Positions 42,394-51,008 of a stretch of 64,000 bases of DNA are shown here, one piece after another. Each line of letters begins with the position of its first letter. The first letter of the stretch is position 1. The DNA comes from Bordetella parapertussis. Its GTDB lineage: Bacteria; Pseudomonadota; Gammaproteobacteria; Burkholderiales; Burkholderiaceae_B. The notes under the pieces were generated by a model. The model saw nothing but the letters and a program-made list of their open reading frames with translations, was not told the origin of the DNA and searched no databases. The position numbers were made by a program, and so were the translations under genes. Location of the stretch: NCBI GenBank assembly GCA_945897365.1, contig CAMDFD010000005.1, positions 112,103 to 176,102 on the forward strand, written 5' to 3'.

Positions 42394-44022
42394 ATGCGTA
42401 GTTTGCTGAAATCCGATTTATTTGAATTTCTGAGTCGAGAAAGCCCGCGTGAATTAAAACGCATGGTGTGGTTGTCTATTTTTGTCGGTATTACCAACAC
42501 GGCGTTGATTGGTTTGATCAATATGTCGGCAAGTGACGTCTCCGCGGGTATATCGGTGACCTGGCAATTTTTTGCTTTCGCGGCGTTACTGATATTGTTA
42601 TTGATTGTGACGCGTCGTTCGAACGATGAAAACATCCGAAGCGCGCAAACCTTGATTTATCGCTTCAAGATCAAAATCATGAGCGATGTTTTTAAATCAA
42701 ATCTTGGCAAGATCGATGAGATCGGCCGAAACTATGTGTTAGAAGTGCTGGCCCGCGACACGCAAGCTGTATCTCTCGCTGTGGGCGTGACGGTCACGGC
42801 GTGCCAAGCGATCGCTACGCTTCTATTTTTGACACTTTACATGGCGACGGTTTCCTTTACCGCATTCATCATCATTTCAATTGCGGCCCTTTTAATTTTG
42901 TCGGTTGGCGTTCTCGAGCTTTTTAAAGTCACTGGCCAACTCGAAAAGGTTTCTGTGAGTGAAACAGGCGCCAATGCGATTTATGCTGATTTTTTGAATG
43001 GCTACAAAGAAATCAAAATGAACTCCGAGCGCGCGTATGACATCACGCGCAATATGGTGAAAGTTTCAAAAAATGTGAACGAAGAAAAGGGCAAGCTTAT
43101 TGTCGCTATCACCAATTACTTCAATAATCTGCAGGTTTTTTTGTATGTGATTGTTGGCATTATGGTGTTTGTGGTGCCGGTTTTATCAGCGGAATTTTCG
43201 ATACACGTGACGACAGCGGCAACGACTGCGCTGTTTTTGGCAGGCTCTCTGTCCGGGATCATTACGAGCGTCCCCAATCTTTCACAAGCCAATGTGGCCG
43301 CACGTTCACTTCAGGCCTTAGCCAGAAGGTTGGATGAGAGCGCGCAAGACACCCCTGTTTCTCGCAAAGAAGTCTTTGATGTGGTGCATTCGATCACCTT
43401 GGAAAAGGTCACCTATCAACATGCCTCGGATGACAAACGGAAAAGCGCTTTTGTATTGGGGCCCATTGACTATCACTTCGAGGCAGGCAAGGTTTATTTC
43501 ATTCGAGGCAATAATGGTTCTGGTAAAACCACTTTGATGAGGTTGCTGATTGGTTTGTATCAACCGAGCGAAGGTCGGATTTTAGTCAATGGTTTACCGA
43601 TTGCAGAACCCACATCGGGCGCTTATCGGGACAATTTTGCAGTTGTTTTTAGTGACTTCCATCTTTTTAAAACCTTGTATGGCTTGCCGGTTGAAGATCA
43701 TGCGCGCATACAAGAGCTTTTGCGTCTTTTTCAAATGGAAGGCAAGGTCAGTATTCACAACGGTCAATTTACTTCTTTACAGTTTTCGACAGGCCAGCGC
43801 AAGCGTTTGGCTTTGATCGTGGCGCTCCTTGAGGATCGTCCTTTTGTCATTTTGGATGAGTGGGCGGCGGATCAAGATCCTGAGTTTAGACACGAGTTTT
43901 ATGTGAACATCATTCCAAAATTACGAGATATGGGTAAAACAATCATCGCTATCACGCACGATGATCATTATTATGACCGCGCAGACCATGTTTTACTGAT
44001 GTCCAATGGTCGGCCCCTATAA
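42394..44022 (+). CDS. Cyclic-peptide-export-type ABC transporter (PvdE/SyrD-like), fused permease-ATPase
   Basis: 542 residues. Six membrane helices lie within residues 25-300. The nucleotide-binding domain has Walker A GNNGSGKT (372-379), AVVFSDFHLF, signature FSTGQ (464-468), Walker B FVILDE (484-489) and the H-loop His522. The STGQRKRLAL and LDEWAADQDPEFR stretches are diagnostic of the cyclic peptide transporter family, whose members move siderophore precursors (PvdE) or lipopeptides (SyrD) across the inner membrane. Context (MbtH, CmlA-like hydroxylase) supports a peptide-like cargo, though no synthetase is present. It sits in the DUF697-ParA operon. Confidence 0.85.
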   Translation: MRSLLKSDLFEFLSRESPRELKRMVWLSIFVGITNTALIGLINMSASDVSAGISVTWQFFAFAALLILLLIVTRRSNDENIRSAQTLIYRFKIKIMSDVFKSNLGKIDEIGRNYVLEVLARDTQAVSLAVGVTVTACQAIATLLFLTLYMATVSFTAFIIISIAALLILSVGVLELFKVTGQLEKVSVSETGANAIYADFLNGYKEIKMNSERAYDITRNMVKVSKNVNEEKGKLIVAITNYFNNLQVFLYVIVGIMVFVVPVLSAEFSIHVTTAATTALFLAGSLSGIITSVPNLSQANVAARSLQALARRLDESAQDTPVSRKEVFDVVHSITLEKVTYQHASDDKRKSAFVLGPIDYHFEAGKVYFIRGNNGSGKTTLMRLLIGLYQPSEGRILVNGLPIAEPTSGAYRDNFAVVFSDFHLFKTLYGLPVEDHARIQELLRLFQMEGKVSIHNGQFTSLQFSTGQRKRLALIVALLEDRPFVILDEWAADQDPEFRHEFYVNIIPKLRDMGKTIIAITHDDHYYDRADHVLLMSNGRPL

Positions 44023-44037
44023 AAAAGAGAGAAAAAA

Positions 44038-44247
44038 ATGATATATCCCGCGATTCTTTACGTTGGTCTAGCTATTTTGGTTGGTATTGTAGGGCGCAAT
44101 AGTCGTCTAGGTTTTTGGGGAGTGACCTTGCTATCGCTGGCCATTTCTCCCGTGATTTCTATTTTTCTTGTGCTGTTTTTAAGTGATCGTGAGAGACCTT
44201 TCTTTTCATTTACCAAGGGGATTAAAAAGCTGGAGACCCTTGTCTAA
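44038..44247 (+). CDS. Small two-helix membrane protein
   Basis: 69 residues with two hydrophobic segments, about 3-20 (AILYVGLAILVGIVG) and 27-50 (VTLLSLAISPVISIFLVLFL), separated by a short polar turn GRNSRLGFWG, then a basic tail. The R-x-x-GFWG-x-x-LLSL pattern is common in small uncharacterised bacterial membrane proteins. It starts 15 nt after the exporter stop with AAGAGAG upstream, so it is the last gene of the DUF697-ParA-exporter operon and may be an accessory of the transporter. Confidence 0.6.
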   Translation: MIYPAILYVGLAILVGIVGRNSRLGFWGVTLLSLAISPVISIFLVLFLSDRERPFFSFTKGIKKLETLV

Positions 44248-44285
44248 ATTAAGCGAAGCATCTCCAGCCAATCAAACAAATCCTC

Positions 44286-45584
44286 CTACTTGATCAGCAC
44301 AGCAGGTGAGGCAGGAATCGATCCTGGCACTTTGTTGAGCGTCAAGAGCTGAGACACGATATTTAATACTTCCCGTGAGTAGCTATTTGACGCAGCAGGC
44401 ACAGTGAACTTTTCTCCTTGATACTTGACTGAAGTCAAGGCGTTTGAAGAGCTACCACTCCCTTTTTCCACCACGATGAGAGGGATCGCTGAGGAATAGT
44501 CACGTTTGAATAAAAGCTCATTATTGATGGCAATTGCATCCGAGCTCATGACTTTAATCTGGCGTGGTGGGTCCATGTTTTGCATGTTCACAAGCGTGCC
44601 AAGAAAATCAAAGACGTTGCGTGTGGATCTGAGTTTGATGACAAGTTGAGTATCTTTGTTGACGCCTTTCTTAGCCAGATCCGCAGCGGTGCCGGGGAGT
44701 AAAGGTTTTGCTGGCGTCACACCTGTCGACTGTGAGTTACAAAATGCAGACTCTGCAAAGGCTTGGCCGAGCGTTTCGAGTTCGGCCTGCTTGTTCAGGC
44801 ACATCCGTGTCACAGGCATGCTTCGGACAACTTGATATTTTGTCACGCCACCAACTTTGACCTGTTCCACCACGGTTCCGGGCTGGGACTGTGAGGCTAC
44901 GACCGCGACGAGGTTACGATTGAGTTCCTCGGCACTCATAGGGGCGGAGACGTTTTGTTTTGCCACAACGACTTCAGTGCTGAGGCCTGCCTGGATGAGG
45001 GTATAGAGCGCGGATTGAAAGTCAGCAAAACCTGGCAAGTTTGGATTATTGATATAGGTTGAAAGCACTACATTTTTATCGCTACGCAGCTCAATGTAGT
45101 CAATGACGAGTGAATACAGAACTGAACGGGGCCGGGTTTGATTGTTAGTCAAGTTCGCGATAACGTCAGGTCGTATATCGCCCAAAAACGAGGTCATGAA
45201 CTGTGCGTTATCGAGGGATGATTGCGTAAAGTTAAAGCCGCTGTTGACGGTGAGGCCGACACTTGGTGCGTAACTAGATCCCGAGGTGGCAGCGGCCGAG
45301 AAAAAGCCGGTAACAGCGTTAGGAGCTCTACTAGCGACCGTTGAGCCCACACTCGCACTCACGCCAACACTTCCTGTACCAATCACGGAGGGCATATCAA
45401 GAAAGCTGAGGGGCATGTGTTTTGAAGCGCGAACGATATTTAGTAATACGTTATCGTTCGCATAGTCTTCTAAGACGTCTCGATATGCGGCAGACATATC
45501 TCTGAATGAAGAGGATCCGGTAGGGGCGCATCCAGATAATGCGATGGCTGCAGCAATAGGCGCCAACACCAATTTATTTATCAT
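44286..45584 (-). CDS. Outer-membrane-type lipoprotein of unknown function
   Basis: 432 residues with a lipoprotein signal ending ALSGC (acylated Cys19). The mature protein contains VLEDYANDNVLLNIVRASKHMPLSFLDM, a low-complexity Ser/Gly/Ala stretch (about 70-110) that may be a beta-rich surface region, and a C-terminal half with VIKLRSTRNVFDFLGTLVNM and YSREVLNIVSQLLTLNK. Similar long lipoproteins occur in proteobacteria without known function. It is convergent with the exporter operon, 38 nt from the small membrane protein gene. Confidence 0.7.
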   Translation of the reverse strand: MINKLVLAPIAAAIALSGCAPTGSSSFRDMSAAYRDVLEDYANDNVLLNIVRASKHMPLSFLDMPSVIGTGSVGVSASVGSTVASRAPNAVTGFFSAAATSGSSYAPSVGLTVNSGFNFTQSSLDNAQFMTSFLGDIRPDVIANLTNNQTRPRSVLYSLVIDYIELRSDKNVVLSTYINNPNLPGFADFQSALYTLIQAGLSTEVVVAKQNVSAPMSAEELNRNLVAVVASQSQPGTVVEQVKVGGVTKYQVVRSMPVTRMCLNKQAELETLGQAFAESAFCNSQSTGVTPAKPLLPGTAADLAKKGVNKDTQLVIKLRSTRNVFDFLGTLVNMQNMDPPRQIKVMSSDAIAINNELLFKRDYSSAIPLIVVEKGSGSSSNALTSVKYQGEKFTVPAASNSYSREVLNIVSQLLTLNKVPGSIPASPAVLIK

Positions 45585-45693
45585 GTTGAGATTCTCGAGG
45601 GGTTAATACATTTAGGTATGGCGATTATTTTGCTGCAAATCGCCCAGAAGATCAGAAATACTGAATAACCTCACGCTCAAATGACAGCAATTG

Positions 45694-45726
45694 AGAGGTT
45701 TTGCCGCAATTTTGCGCAAAACCTCT
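45694..45726 (-). terminator. Hairpin overlapping the stop codon of the potassium-channel gene
   Basis: A perfect 11-bp inverted repeat AGAGGTTTTGC / GCAAAACCTCT with an 11-nt loop that can itself pair (GCAA/TTGC). One arm overlaps the TAG stop codon of the channel gene. No U-run follows on the minus strand, so it may protect the 3' end or terminate weakly. Confidence 0.55.
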
Positions 45727-46546
45727 AAAGCGTGGCGCCACAGTCTCTGCAAAAACGATCTTGTTTGTCTAGGTGGTTAGCCTCGCATTTAGGACAAGAG
45801 GTCTGGCTCTGAGGCCGATGCCCCCGTGAGCGTGACATTTCGGCCGTGACAATGCCTGTCGGTACGGCCAAGGTTCCCCAACCCATCAGCATCATGACTG
45901 AAGCGATGAGTTTACCGATATCGGTTTGTGGTGTGATATCGCCAAAGCCGACCGTGGTCATGGTGGTGATCGCCCAATACGTCGCAATGGGAATGCTTGT
46001 GAAGCCGTGTTGAGGGCCTTCGACGACGTACATCAGGGTACCCATGACCAGTACGATCATCAAGACAAACGAGAGAAAAACAAGAATTTTTTTGCGGCTG
46101 GCGTTAAGCGCGCTCGCGAGATGGGCGTACTCTTGCATATATGCAGTGAGCTTAAAGACACGGAATATCCGGATCAGTCTCAACACGCGTACATCAATGA
46201 GCGCATGTAATTCTGGGAAAAATAGAGCGAGGTAGGTGGGTAACACCGCAAGCAAGTCAATCACACCAAAAAAACTGGTCGCGTATTTTCTGCGGTTTTT
46301 GGCGCAATACAGACGGGCGGCATATTCCACACTGAATAATATGGTGAAAATCCATTCCAACACAAACAAAAAGGCATGGTAGTCACGCGCGATGTGCTGG
46401 ACACTGTCTAGAATCACCACGATCAGTGAAATCAAAATGAGTGCGATGAGGGTCTTGTCAAACAGCCTGCCAGCCGCTGTTTCGTTGGTAAAGACCAGCG
46501 TGTACATCTGATCCCTGAGTGTCTTTTGCGAACGAGTCATGGTCAA
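45725..46546 (-). CDS. Voltage-gated-type potassium channel with C-terminal zinc ribbon
   Basis: 273 residues, six membrane segments. The fourth contains spaced arginines (DVRVLRLIRIFRVFKLT), as in voltage sensors, and the pore loop TMTTVGFGDITP has the K+ selectivity filter VGFGD. After the last helix the protein ends in a short cytoplasmic zinc ribbon CPKC-x(n)-CRDC. It is probably a K+ channel of the inner membrane. The start overlaps the stop of the FAD-protein gene (ATGA), so the two are translated together. Confidence 0.9.
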   Translation of the reverse strand: MTMTRSQKTLRDQMYTLVFTNETAAGRLFDKTLIALILISLIVVILDSVQHIARDYHAFLFVLEWIFTILFSVEYAARLYCAKNRRKYATSFFGVIDLLAVLPTYLALFFPELHALIDVRVLRLIRIFRVFKLTAYMQEYAHLASALNASRKKILVFLSFVLMIVLVMGTLMYVVEGPQHGFTSIPIATYWAITTMTTVGFGDITPQTDIGKLIASVMMLMGWGTLAVPTGIVTAEMSRSRGHRPQSQTSCPKCEANHLDKQDRFCRDCGATL

Positions 46547-47535
46547 GAAGCTTCCAGGTGTTGAGCGATATCGCGGGCGATGGCTTGGCCGCTGAGCCAG
46601 GCGCCTTCGACTTTTTCAGTGCTCGTCCAGTCGCCACACATGCCCAATTGCAGGTCAGGATCAAAAAGCTGTCCATGATGCGAGGCATGGTCAAGTCTTG
46701 CAAAACGCCAGAGATGTGTTTGGTATGTTTGTGGTCGGTAGCCCGTCAATGTCTCAAAGCCTGCACTTAATAGCGGTGCAGCCTCTTCTTTGGTCAGGTT
46801 TGCATGTGCGGCGCTCCATTCAGTCGTCGCGTGGGCAACCCAGGCTTCGTCAGACACGCGCTGAGGTTTGCTTGAGCTCCTGGCGATCCAGCTAAACATG
46901 CCTTGATTGATAAAAGCCGCGTCAAAATCGAAAGGGAGTCTTGCAGACCCGTAAATCATCAAGGTCCAACAGGGCGCCATGATGGCATCCCGACAACGCG
47001 CGTAGAGTGCAGCGCAGTGGGGCTGAACCAGCGGCTCGGCCTGTTTGGAGGGAATCGCCAGAACGATGGCGTCAAAGCGCGGTTCAAGTGGGCCGTGCTC
47101 TTTGGAGTGCAACGTCCATTTTGCGCCGTCACGCATCAGCTGATCGATGGTGGTGGAAAATTGGATCGTTAAGTCTTTTGCCAATTGTTTGGCGGGTGCC
47201 GTCATTGAGGGCGTGCCCACAAAACGACCCGTGGAGGCAGTGATTGCTTGCCAGCCCTTGGCGTCAAAACTCGTGATTTGTGCTTCCCAAAGAGCCGCGG
47301 CACCCGTTTTTTGCCATAGGTCGACTTGATTTTTAAAGGCGGGGTCGCGGGCTGTGAAATATTGGGCGCCGTGATCACAGGCCCAAGTCTCGAACTGACG
47401 CGTACTCATCCGGCCACCTACACCGCGGCTTTTTTCAAACATTTGTACGCGGCATCCTTGCGCCTCCAAGGCTTGGGCGCAACTCAAACCCGCCAAGCCT
47501 GCGCCGATAATTGCGATAGAGCGTGATGATTGCAT
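46543..47535 (-). CDS. FAD/NAD(P)-binding amine-oxidase-like (renalase-type) protein
   Basis: 330 residues. The dinucleotide motif is IIGAGLAGLSCAQALEAQG (8-26), followed by FEKSRGVGGRMSTR, which binds FAD phosphate and ring; the end CGDWTSTEKVEGAWLSGQA is the usual FAD-contacting C-terminus. Bacterial renalase-like proteins oxidise abnormal dihydronicotinamide isomers; that activity is possible but unproven here. ATG 47535 gives the canonical start, although upstream in-frame codons exist. It is coupled to the potassium channel gene and divergent from the tctC-like gene. Confidence 0.85.
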   Translation of the reverse strand: MQSSRSIAIIGAGLAGLSCAQALEAQGCRVQMFEKSRGVGGRMSTRQFETWACDHGAQYFTARDPAFKNQVDLWQKTGAAALWEAQITSFDAKGWQAITASTGRFVGTPSMTAPAKQLAKDLTIQFSTTIDQLMRDGAKWTLHSKEHGPLEPRFDAIVLAIPSKQAEPLVQPHCAALYARCRDAIMAPCWTLMIYGSARLPFDFDAAFINQGMFSWIARSSSKPQRVSDEAWVAHATTEWSAAHANLTKEEAAPLLSAGFETLTGYRPQTYQTHLWRFARLDHASHHGQLFDPDLQLGMCGDWTSTEKVEGAWLSGQAIARDIAQHLEAS

Positions 47536-47703
47536 GGCGGCGAGGTCCGAGTGGAAATGAGGCGAATGGTCTTTGATGCGCCATTTTATGAGTTTCGAGA
47601 GCTCATAACGCCGAGTTGGCATAGGGTTTATGCCGATGATCTCACAGGGTGGCTCGGTTTATCCTTCCTTATTACTGTGTATTTAATCTTCAAGAGGTCA
47701 GCG

Positions 47704-48816
47704 ATGCGTTCAACACTTCATAAAACCCCAGTCAATGCTTTCCTAAAGGGTTTGGCTGGGCTAGCGGCCTCTGCGGCCATGATTCTGCCTGCGACCTCGG
47801 TCGCCCAACCCGTCAATTTCGCTGGCAAGACCATCGAATTTGTGATTCCTTTTGGTGTGGGGGGCGGGTCTGATGTCTGGGCGCGTTTTAATGCACAATT
47901 TTTGAGTAAATATTTGCCTGGCAATCCTAACGTCGTGATCAAGAACGTGCCGGGCGGTGGTTCAACCATCGGTGCGAACCAATTCGCTTCGAGCGCCAAG
48001 CCGGACGGTTTAACGATTTTGGGTACCTCCGGTTCAACGCAGTTCCCCTATTTGTTGGGCGACAAGCGTGTGCGTTATGACTACAAGGACTGGAACATGA
48101 TTATGGCGGCCCCAACGGGTGGCGTCGCTTATATCAGTCCTAAGTTTGGTGTGAAATCGGTCAAGGATCTCAGCAAGCTCAAGGGCCAAAAGCTTGTTTA
48201 CGCGAGCCAAGGCGCAACTTCGCTTGACTTGGTACCGCTGCTGGCGTTTCGTCAATTGGGCTTGGATGTCCAACACGTGTTCGGCATGAAGAGCCGTGGC
48301 GAAGGTCGCTTGGCGTTTGAGCGTGGCGAAGCGACGATCGATTATCAGACAAGCTCGGCCTATCTCAAAAACTCCCTGCCTTTGGTCAAAGAAGGCAAGG
48401 CCATTCCTTTGTTTAGCTGGGGTGTCACAGACGTTAAGGGTAATCTGATTCGGGATCCGGCTTTCCCTGAACTGCCGCATGTGGGTGAGGCGATTGAAAT
48501 AGCCACAGGCAAGGCGCCTTCAGGTAAAGAGTGGGAAGCGTTCAAGGCCTTCTTGATCGCTGGTTTCCCAGCACAAAAATTGTTAGTCTTGCCAAAAGGC
48601 ACCTCCAAGGAAATCGTTGAAGCTTATCGCCAGGCGATTCGTCAAATGTTGAAGGATCCCGACTACAAAAAGGGTGTCGCCAGCGCGTTGGGTGGTTATG
48701 ATCAGCTAACGGATCAGGCAGGTGAAGCGTTGTATCGCGAAGGCACAACTATTTCGCCAGATGCGCGCGAATTAGTGCGTGAATATCTTATTAAGAACCA
48801 CAACGTGAAATTTTAA
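47704..48816 (+). CDS. Tripartite tricarboxylate transporter receptor (TctC/Bug family)
   Basis: 370 residues from ATG 47704 (AGAGGT upstream). The signal peptide is about 1-37 (AGLAASAAMILPATSVAQ). The mature start VNFAGKTIEFVIPFGVGGGSDVW and KNVPGGGSTIGANQFASSAKPDG show the family. It is longer than most Bug proteins, with a C-terminal stretch SALGGYDQLTDQAGEALYRE. Directly followed, after a hairpin, by the TctAB-type permease gene, so it is probably the cognate receptor for that transporter. Confidence 0.9.
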   Translation: MRSTLHKTPVNAFLKGLAGLAASAAMILPATSVAQPVNFAGKTIEFVIPFGVGGGSDVWARFNAQFLSKYLPGNPNVVIKNVPGGGSTIGANQFASSAKPDGLTILGTSGSTQFPYLLGDKRVRYDYKDWNMIMAAPTGGVAYISPKFGVKSVKDLSKLKGQKLVYASQGATSLDLVPLLAFRQLGLDVQHVFGMKSRGEGRLAFERGEATIDYQTSSAYLKNSLPLVKEGKAIPLFSWGVTDVKGNLIRDPAFPELPHVGEAIEIATGKAPSGKEWEAFKAFLIAGFPAQKLLVLPKGTSKEIVEAYRQAIRQMLKDPDYKKGVASALGGYDQLTDQAGEALYREGTTISPDARELVREYLIKNHNVKF

Positions 48817-48836
48817 ATAGAAGTCAGTTTGGTTGA

Positions 48837-48883
48837 CCCCTTGCCGAGTACTCATCTCTCAAGTTGAGTACTTGAGCGAGGGG
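48837..48883 (+). terminator. Strong intercistronic hairpin between tctC-like and tctA-like genes
   Basis: CCCCTTGC-CGAGTACTCA pairs with TGAGTACTTGAGCGAGGGG around a 10-nt loop: about 18 pairs with two G-U wobbles and one bulge. TTGTTTTCATTT follows. It lies 20 nt after the receptor stop and 46 nt before the permease start. The stem is strong enough to terminate partially or to block 3' decay of the receptor message. Confidence 0.85.
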
Positions 48884-48929
48884 TTGTTTTCATTTGAGTC
48901 AGTGTATGTTGTTCGCGTAAAGGAAAGTT

Positions 48930-50960
48930 ATGTTGGAAGCCATGCAAACCGCATTTACCGGCCTGATGGCCTGGCAGCATCTTGGTTTCATGATGCTGGG
49001 TATCGCGGTCGGTTTAGCGGTGGGTATCTTGCCGGGTCTAGGAGGCATTGCCGGCATGTCTTTGCTGATGCCGTTTATATACGGCATGGACTTGATCTCG
49101 GCGATTGCGATGTTGATCGGCATGGTGGCGGTGATTCCGACGGGGGACACCTTTACGTCTGTGTTGATGGGAATTCCGGGCTCTAGCGCCAGTCAGGCGA
49201 CCGTCCTCGATGGTTATCCTTTCGCTAAAAAAGGTCAGGCTGCTCGCGCACTGAGTGCGGCATTTATGTCCTCAATGATTGGCGGTCTGTTTGGCGCAGT
49301 CCTGCTGACTGGTTTTGTCATCGTAGCGAAACCCGTGATTTTGGCTTTTTCCACGGCTGAGCTATTCATGCTAGCCGTGCTTGGACTGTCAGTGGTTGGC
49401 GTTTTGTCCGGCGCCAGTGTTGTCAGAGGCGTGGTGGCCTGTGGACTTGGCATCATGGTGGGTGCTATCGGTGGGGCACCCGCGACAGGTGAAAGTCGCT
49501 TTGACCTTGAGATGGAGTATTTACAGGATGGTATTCCGCTTGTCATTATCGGCTTAGGTTTATTTGCGATCCCGGAGCTGTGTGACTTGATGCGTCGAGA
49601 CAAACCTATTGCGAATTCTTCTAATTTAGGTTCGGGCTGGCTTCAAGGAATGAAGGATACGTTTAAAAATTGGTTTTTAGTATTGAGGTGCTCGACGCTT
49701 GGCACGATTATCGGTGCGATTCCAGGTTTGGGCGGAGGCGTGGTCGACTGGATTGCATATGGCCACGTCGTGCAGTCGACCAAAGACACTTCACAGTTCG
49801 GCAAAGGTGATATCAGAGGTGTGATCGCCCCAGAGTCGGCGAACAACGCCTTGCAGGGTGGCGCGCTGATGCCTACCTTGCTGTTTGGTATTCCTGGTTC
49901 AGGCAGTATGGCGGTGTTTTTAGGGGGTATGGCTTTGTTGGGTATGCAGCCAGGTCCGAGCATGGTGACCACTGACCTGAACCTGACCTACACGATTGCT
50001 TGGACACTCGCCTTAGCGAGCATTATCGGTGCCTTGATCTGTTTTTTCTTGGCGGCGCCGATTTCCAAATTGACGCATATCCCTTTCAATCTGATTGCAC
50101 CGTTCATGCTGATGATTATTTGTTTCGCGGCCTTTCAGGCACGCCGCGATTTGAATGATTTGTTATTGTTATTTGTAGTCGGTATTTTAGGTATCTATAT
50201 GCGTCGTTTCGGCTGGCCGAGACCTGCTTTTCTAGTTGGATTTGTGCTGTCCGGTCAAGTTGAAAACTATCTTTATCAAGCCATCCAGTTTTATGGCTGG
50301 GGCTTTGTACAACGTCCAGGCGTTTTGGTTCTTGCAGCATTGACTGTCATCTCGTTGCTGCTCGCTGTGCGTAACAGAGTCTCAGATGATGGTGCAGTCT
50401 TCAATAGTCAAGCTTCGAGCAGTGGAGAGGTTGCAGCCGTCATCAAGACCGGACCCCTGGGCGGCTTGACCGTCCGCGAGCGTTGGCCGCAATTAGCGTT
50501 TGCGATCATCATTTTGGTGGTCTTTAGTTATGCACTGATCGATACGATCAAGCTCTCGTTCTTGGGTGCAGTATTTCCCTTGTCGACATCCATCATCATG
50601 GTGGTGTTCTCACTTTGGTTCGTGTGGACTTTGTGGGCGGGCAAGCCTGGCCACAGTTCGCATTATGACCAAGAGGTCGCCGCGCATGCCTCTGGCGCCT
50701 CGGATGGCTCCACACTCTGGCCTTCATTACGTTGGTTTATTTTTCTATTTGGTACGACCGCGTTGATCGGCTTTATTTTATCGGTCACGCTTTTTATGAT
50801 GTCATATTTACTCGCGAGAACGCAACTTGGTTTGCTTAAGAGTGTGTTCTATACCGCGTGTTGTATTGGGTTCATGACGATGCTCGGACATTTTCTTGTG
50901 CTTGATTTTCCGGCGGGAGTATTGCAGCACTTTGTTGCGATGCCCTGGCCTTTAAAGTAG
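48930..50960 (+). CDS. Tripartite tricarboxylate transporter permease, TctA-TctB fusion
   Basis: 676 residues. Residues 1-490 are TctA, with the duplicated signature GILPGLGGIAGMSLLMPFIY and IGAIPGLGGGVVDWIAYGHV, PESANNALQGGALMPTLLFG, and about 12 membrane helices. Residues about 530-676 add four more helices (RWPQLAFAIIILVVFSYALI, WFIFLFGTTALIGFILSV, FPAGVLQHFVAMPWP) that look like the separate small subunit TctB; no tctB gene is nearby. TctA alone is about 500 residues. Secondary uptake of a carboxylate. AAAGGAAAGTT precedes the ATG. Confidence 0.9.
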   Translation: MLEAMQTAFTGLMAWQHLGFMMLGIAVGLAVGILPGLGGIAGMSLLMPFIYGMDLISAIAMLIGMVAVIPTGDTFTSVLMGIPGSSASQATVLDGYPFAKKGQAARALSAAFMSSMIGGLFGAVLLTGFVIVAKPVILAFSTAELFMLAVLGLSVVGVLSGASVVRGVVACGLGIMVGAIGGAPATGESRFDLEMEYLQDGIPLVIIGLGLFAIPELCDLMRRDKPIANSSNLGSGWLQGMKDTFKNWFLVLRCSTLGTIIGAIPGLGGGVVDWIAYGHVVQSTKDTSQFGKGDIRGVIAPESANNALQGGALMPTLLFGIPGSGSMAVFLGGMALLGMQPGPSMVTTDLNLTYTIAWTLALASIIGALICFFLAAPISKLTHIPFNLIAPFMLMIICFAAFQARRDLNDLLLLFVVGILGIYMRRFGWPRPAFLVGFVLSGQVENYLYQAIQFYGWGFVQRPGVLVLAALTVISLLLAVRNRVSDDGAVFNSQASSSGEVAAVIKTGPLGGLTVRERWPQLAFAIIILVVFSYALIDTIKLSFLGAVFPLSTSIIMVVFSLWFVWTLWAGKPGHSSHYDQEVAAHASGASDGSTLWPSLRWFIFLFGTTALIGFILSVTLFMMSYLLARTQLGLLKSVFYTACCIGFMTMLGHFLVLDFPAGVLQHFVAMPWPLK

Positions 50961-51008
50961 TTCAATCATCATTTCATGTTGTTCATATCAATCGATGAGG
51001 TAAATAGA

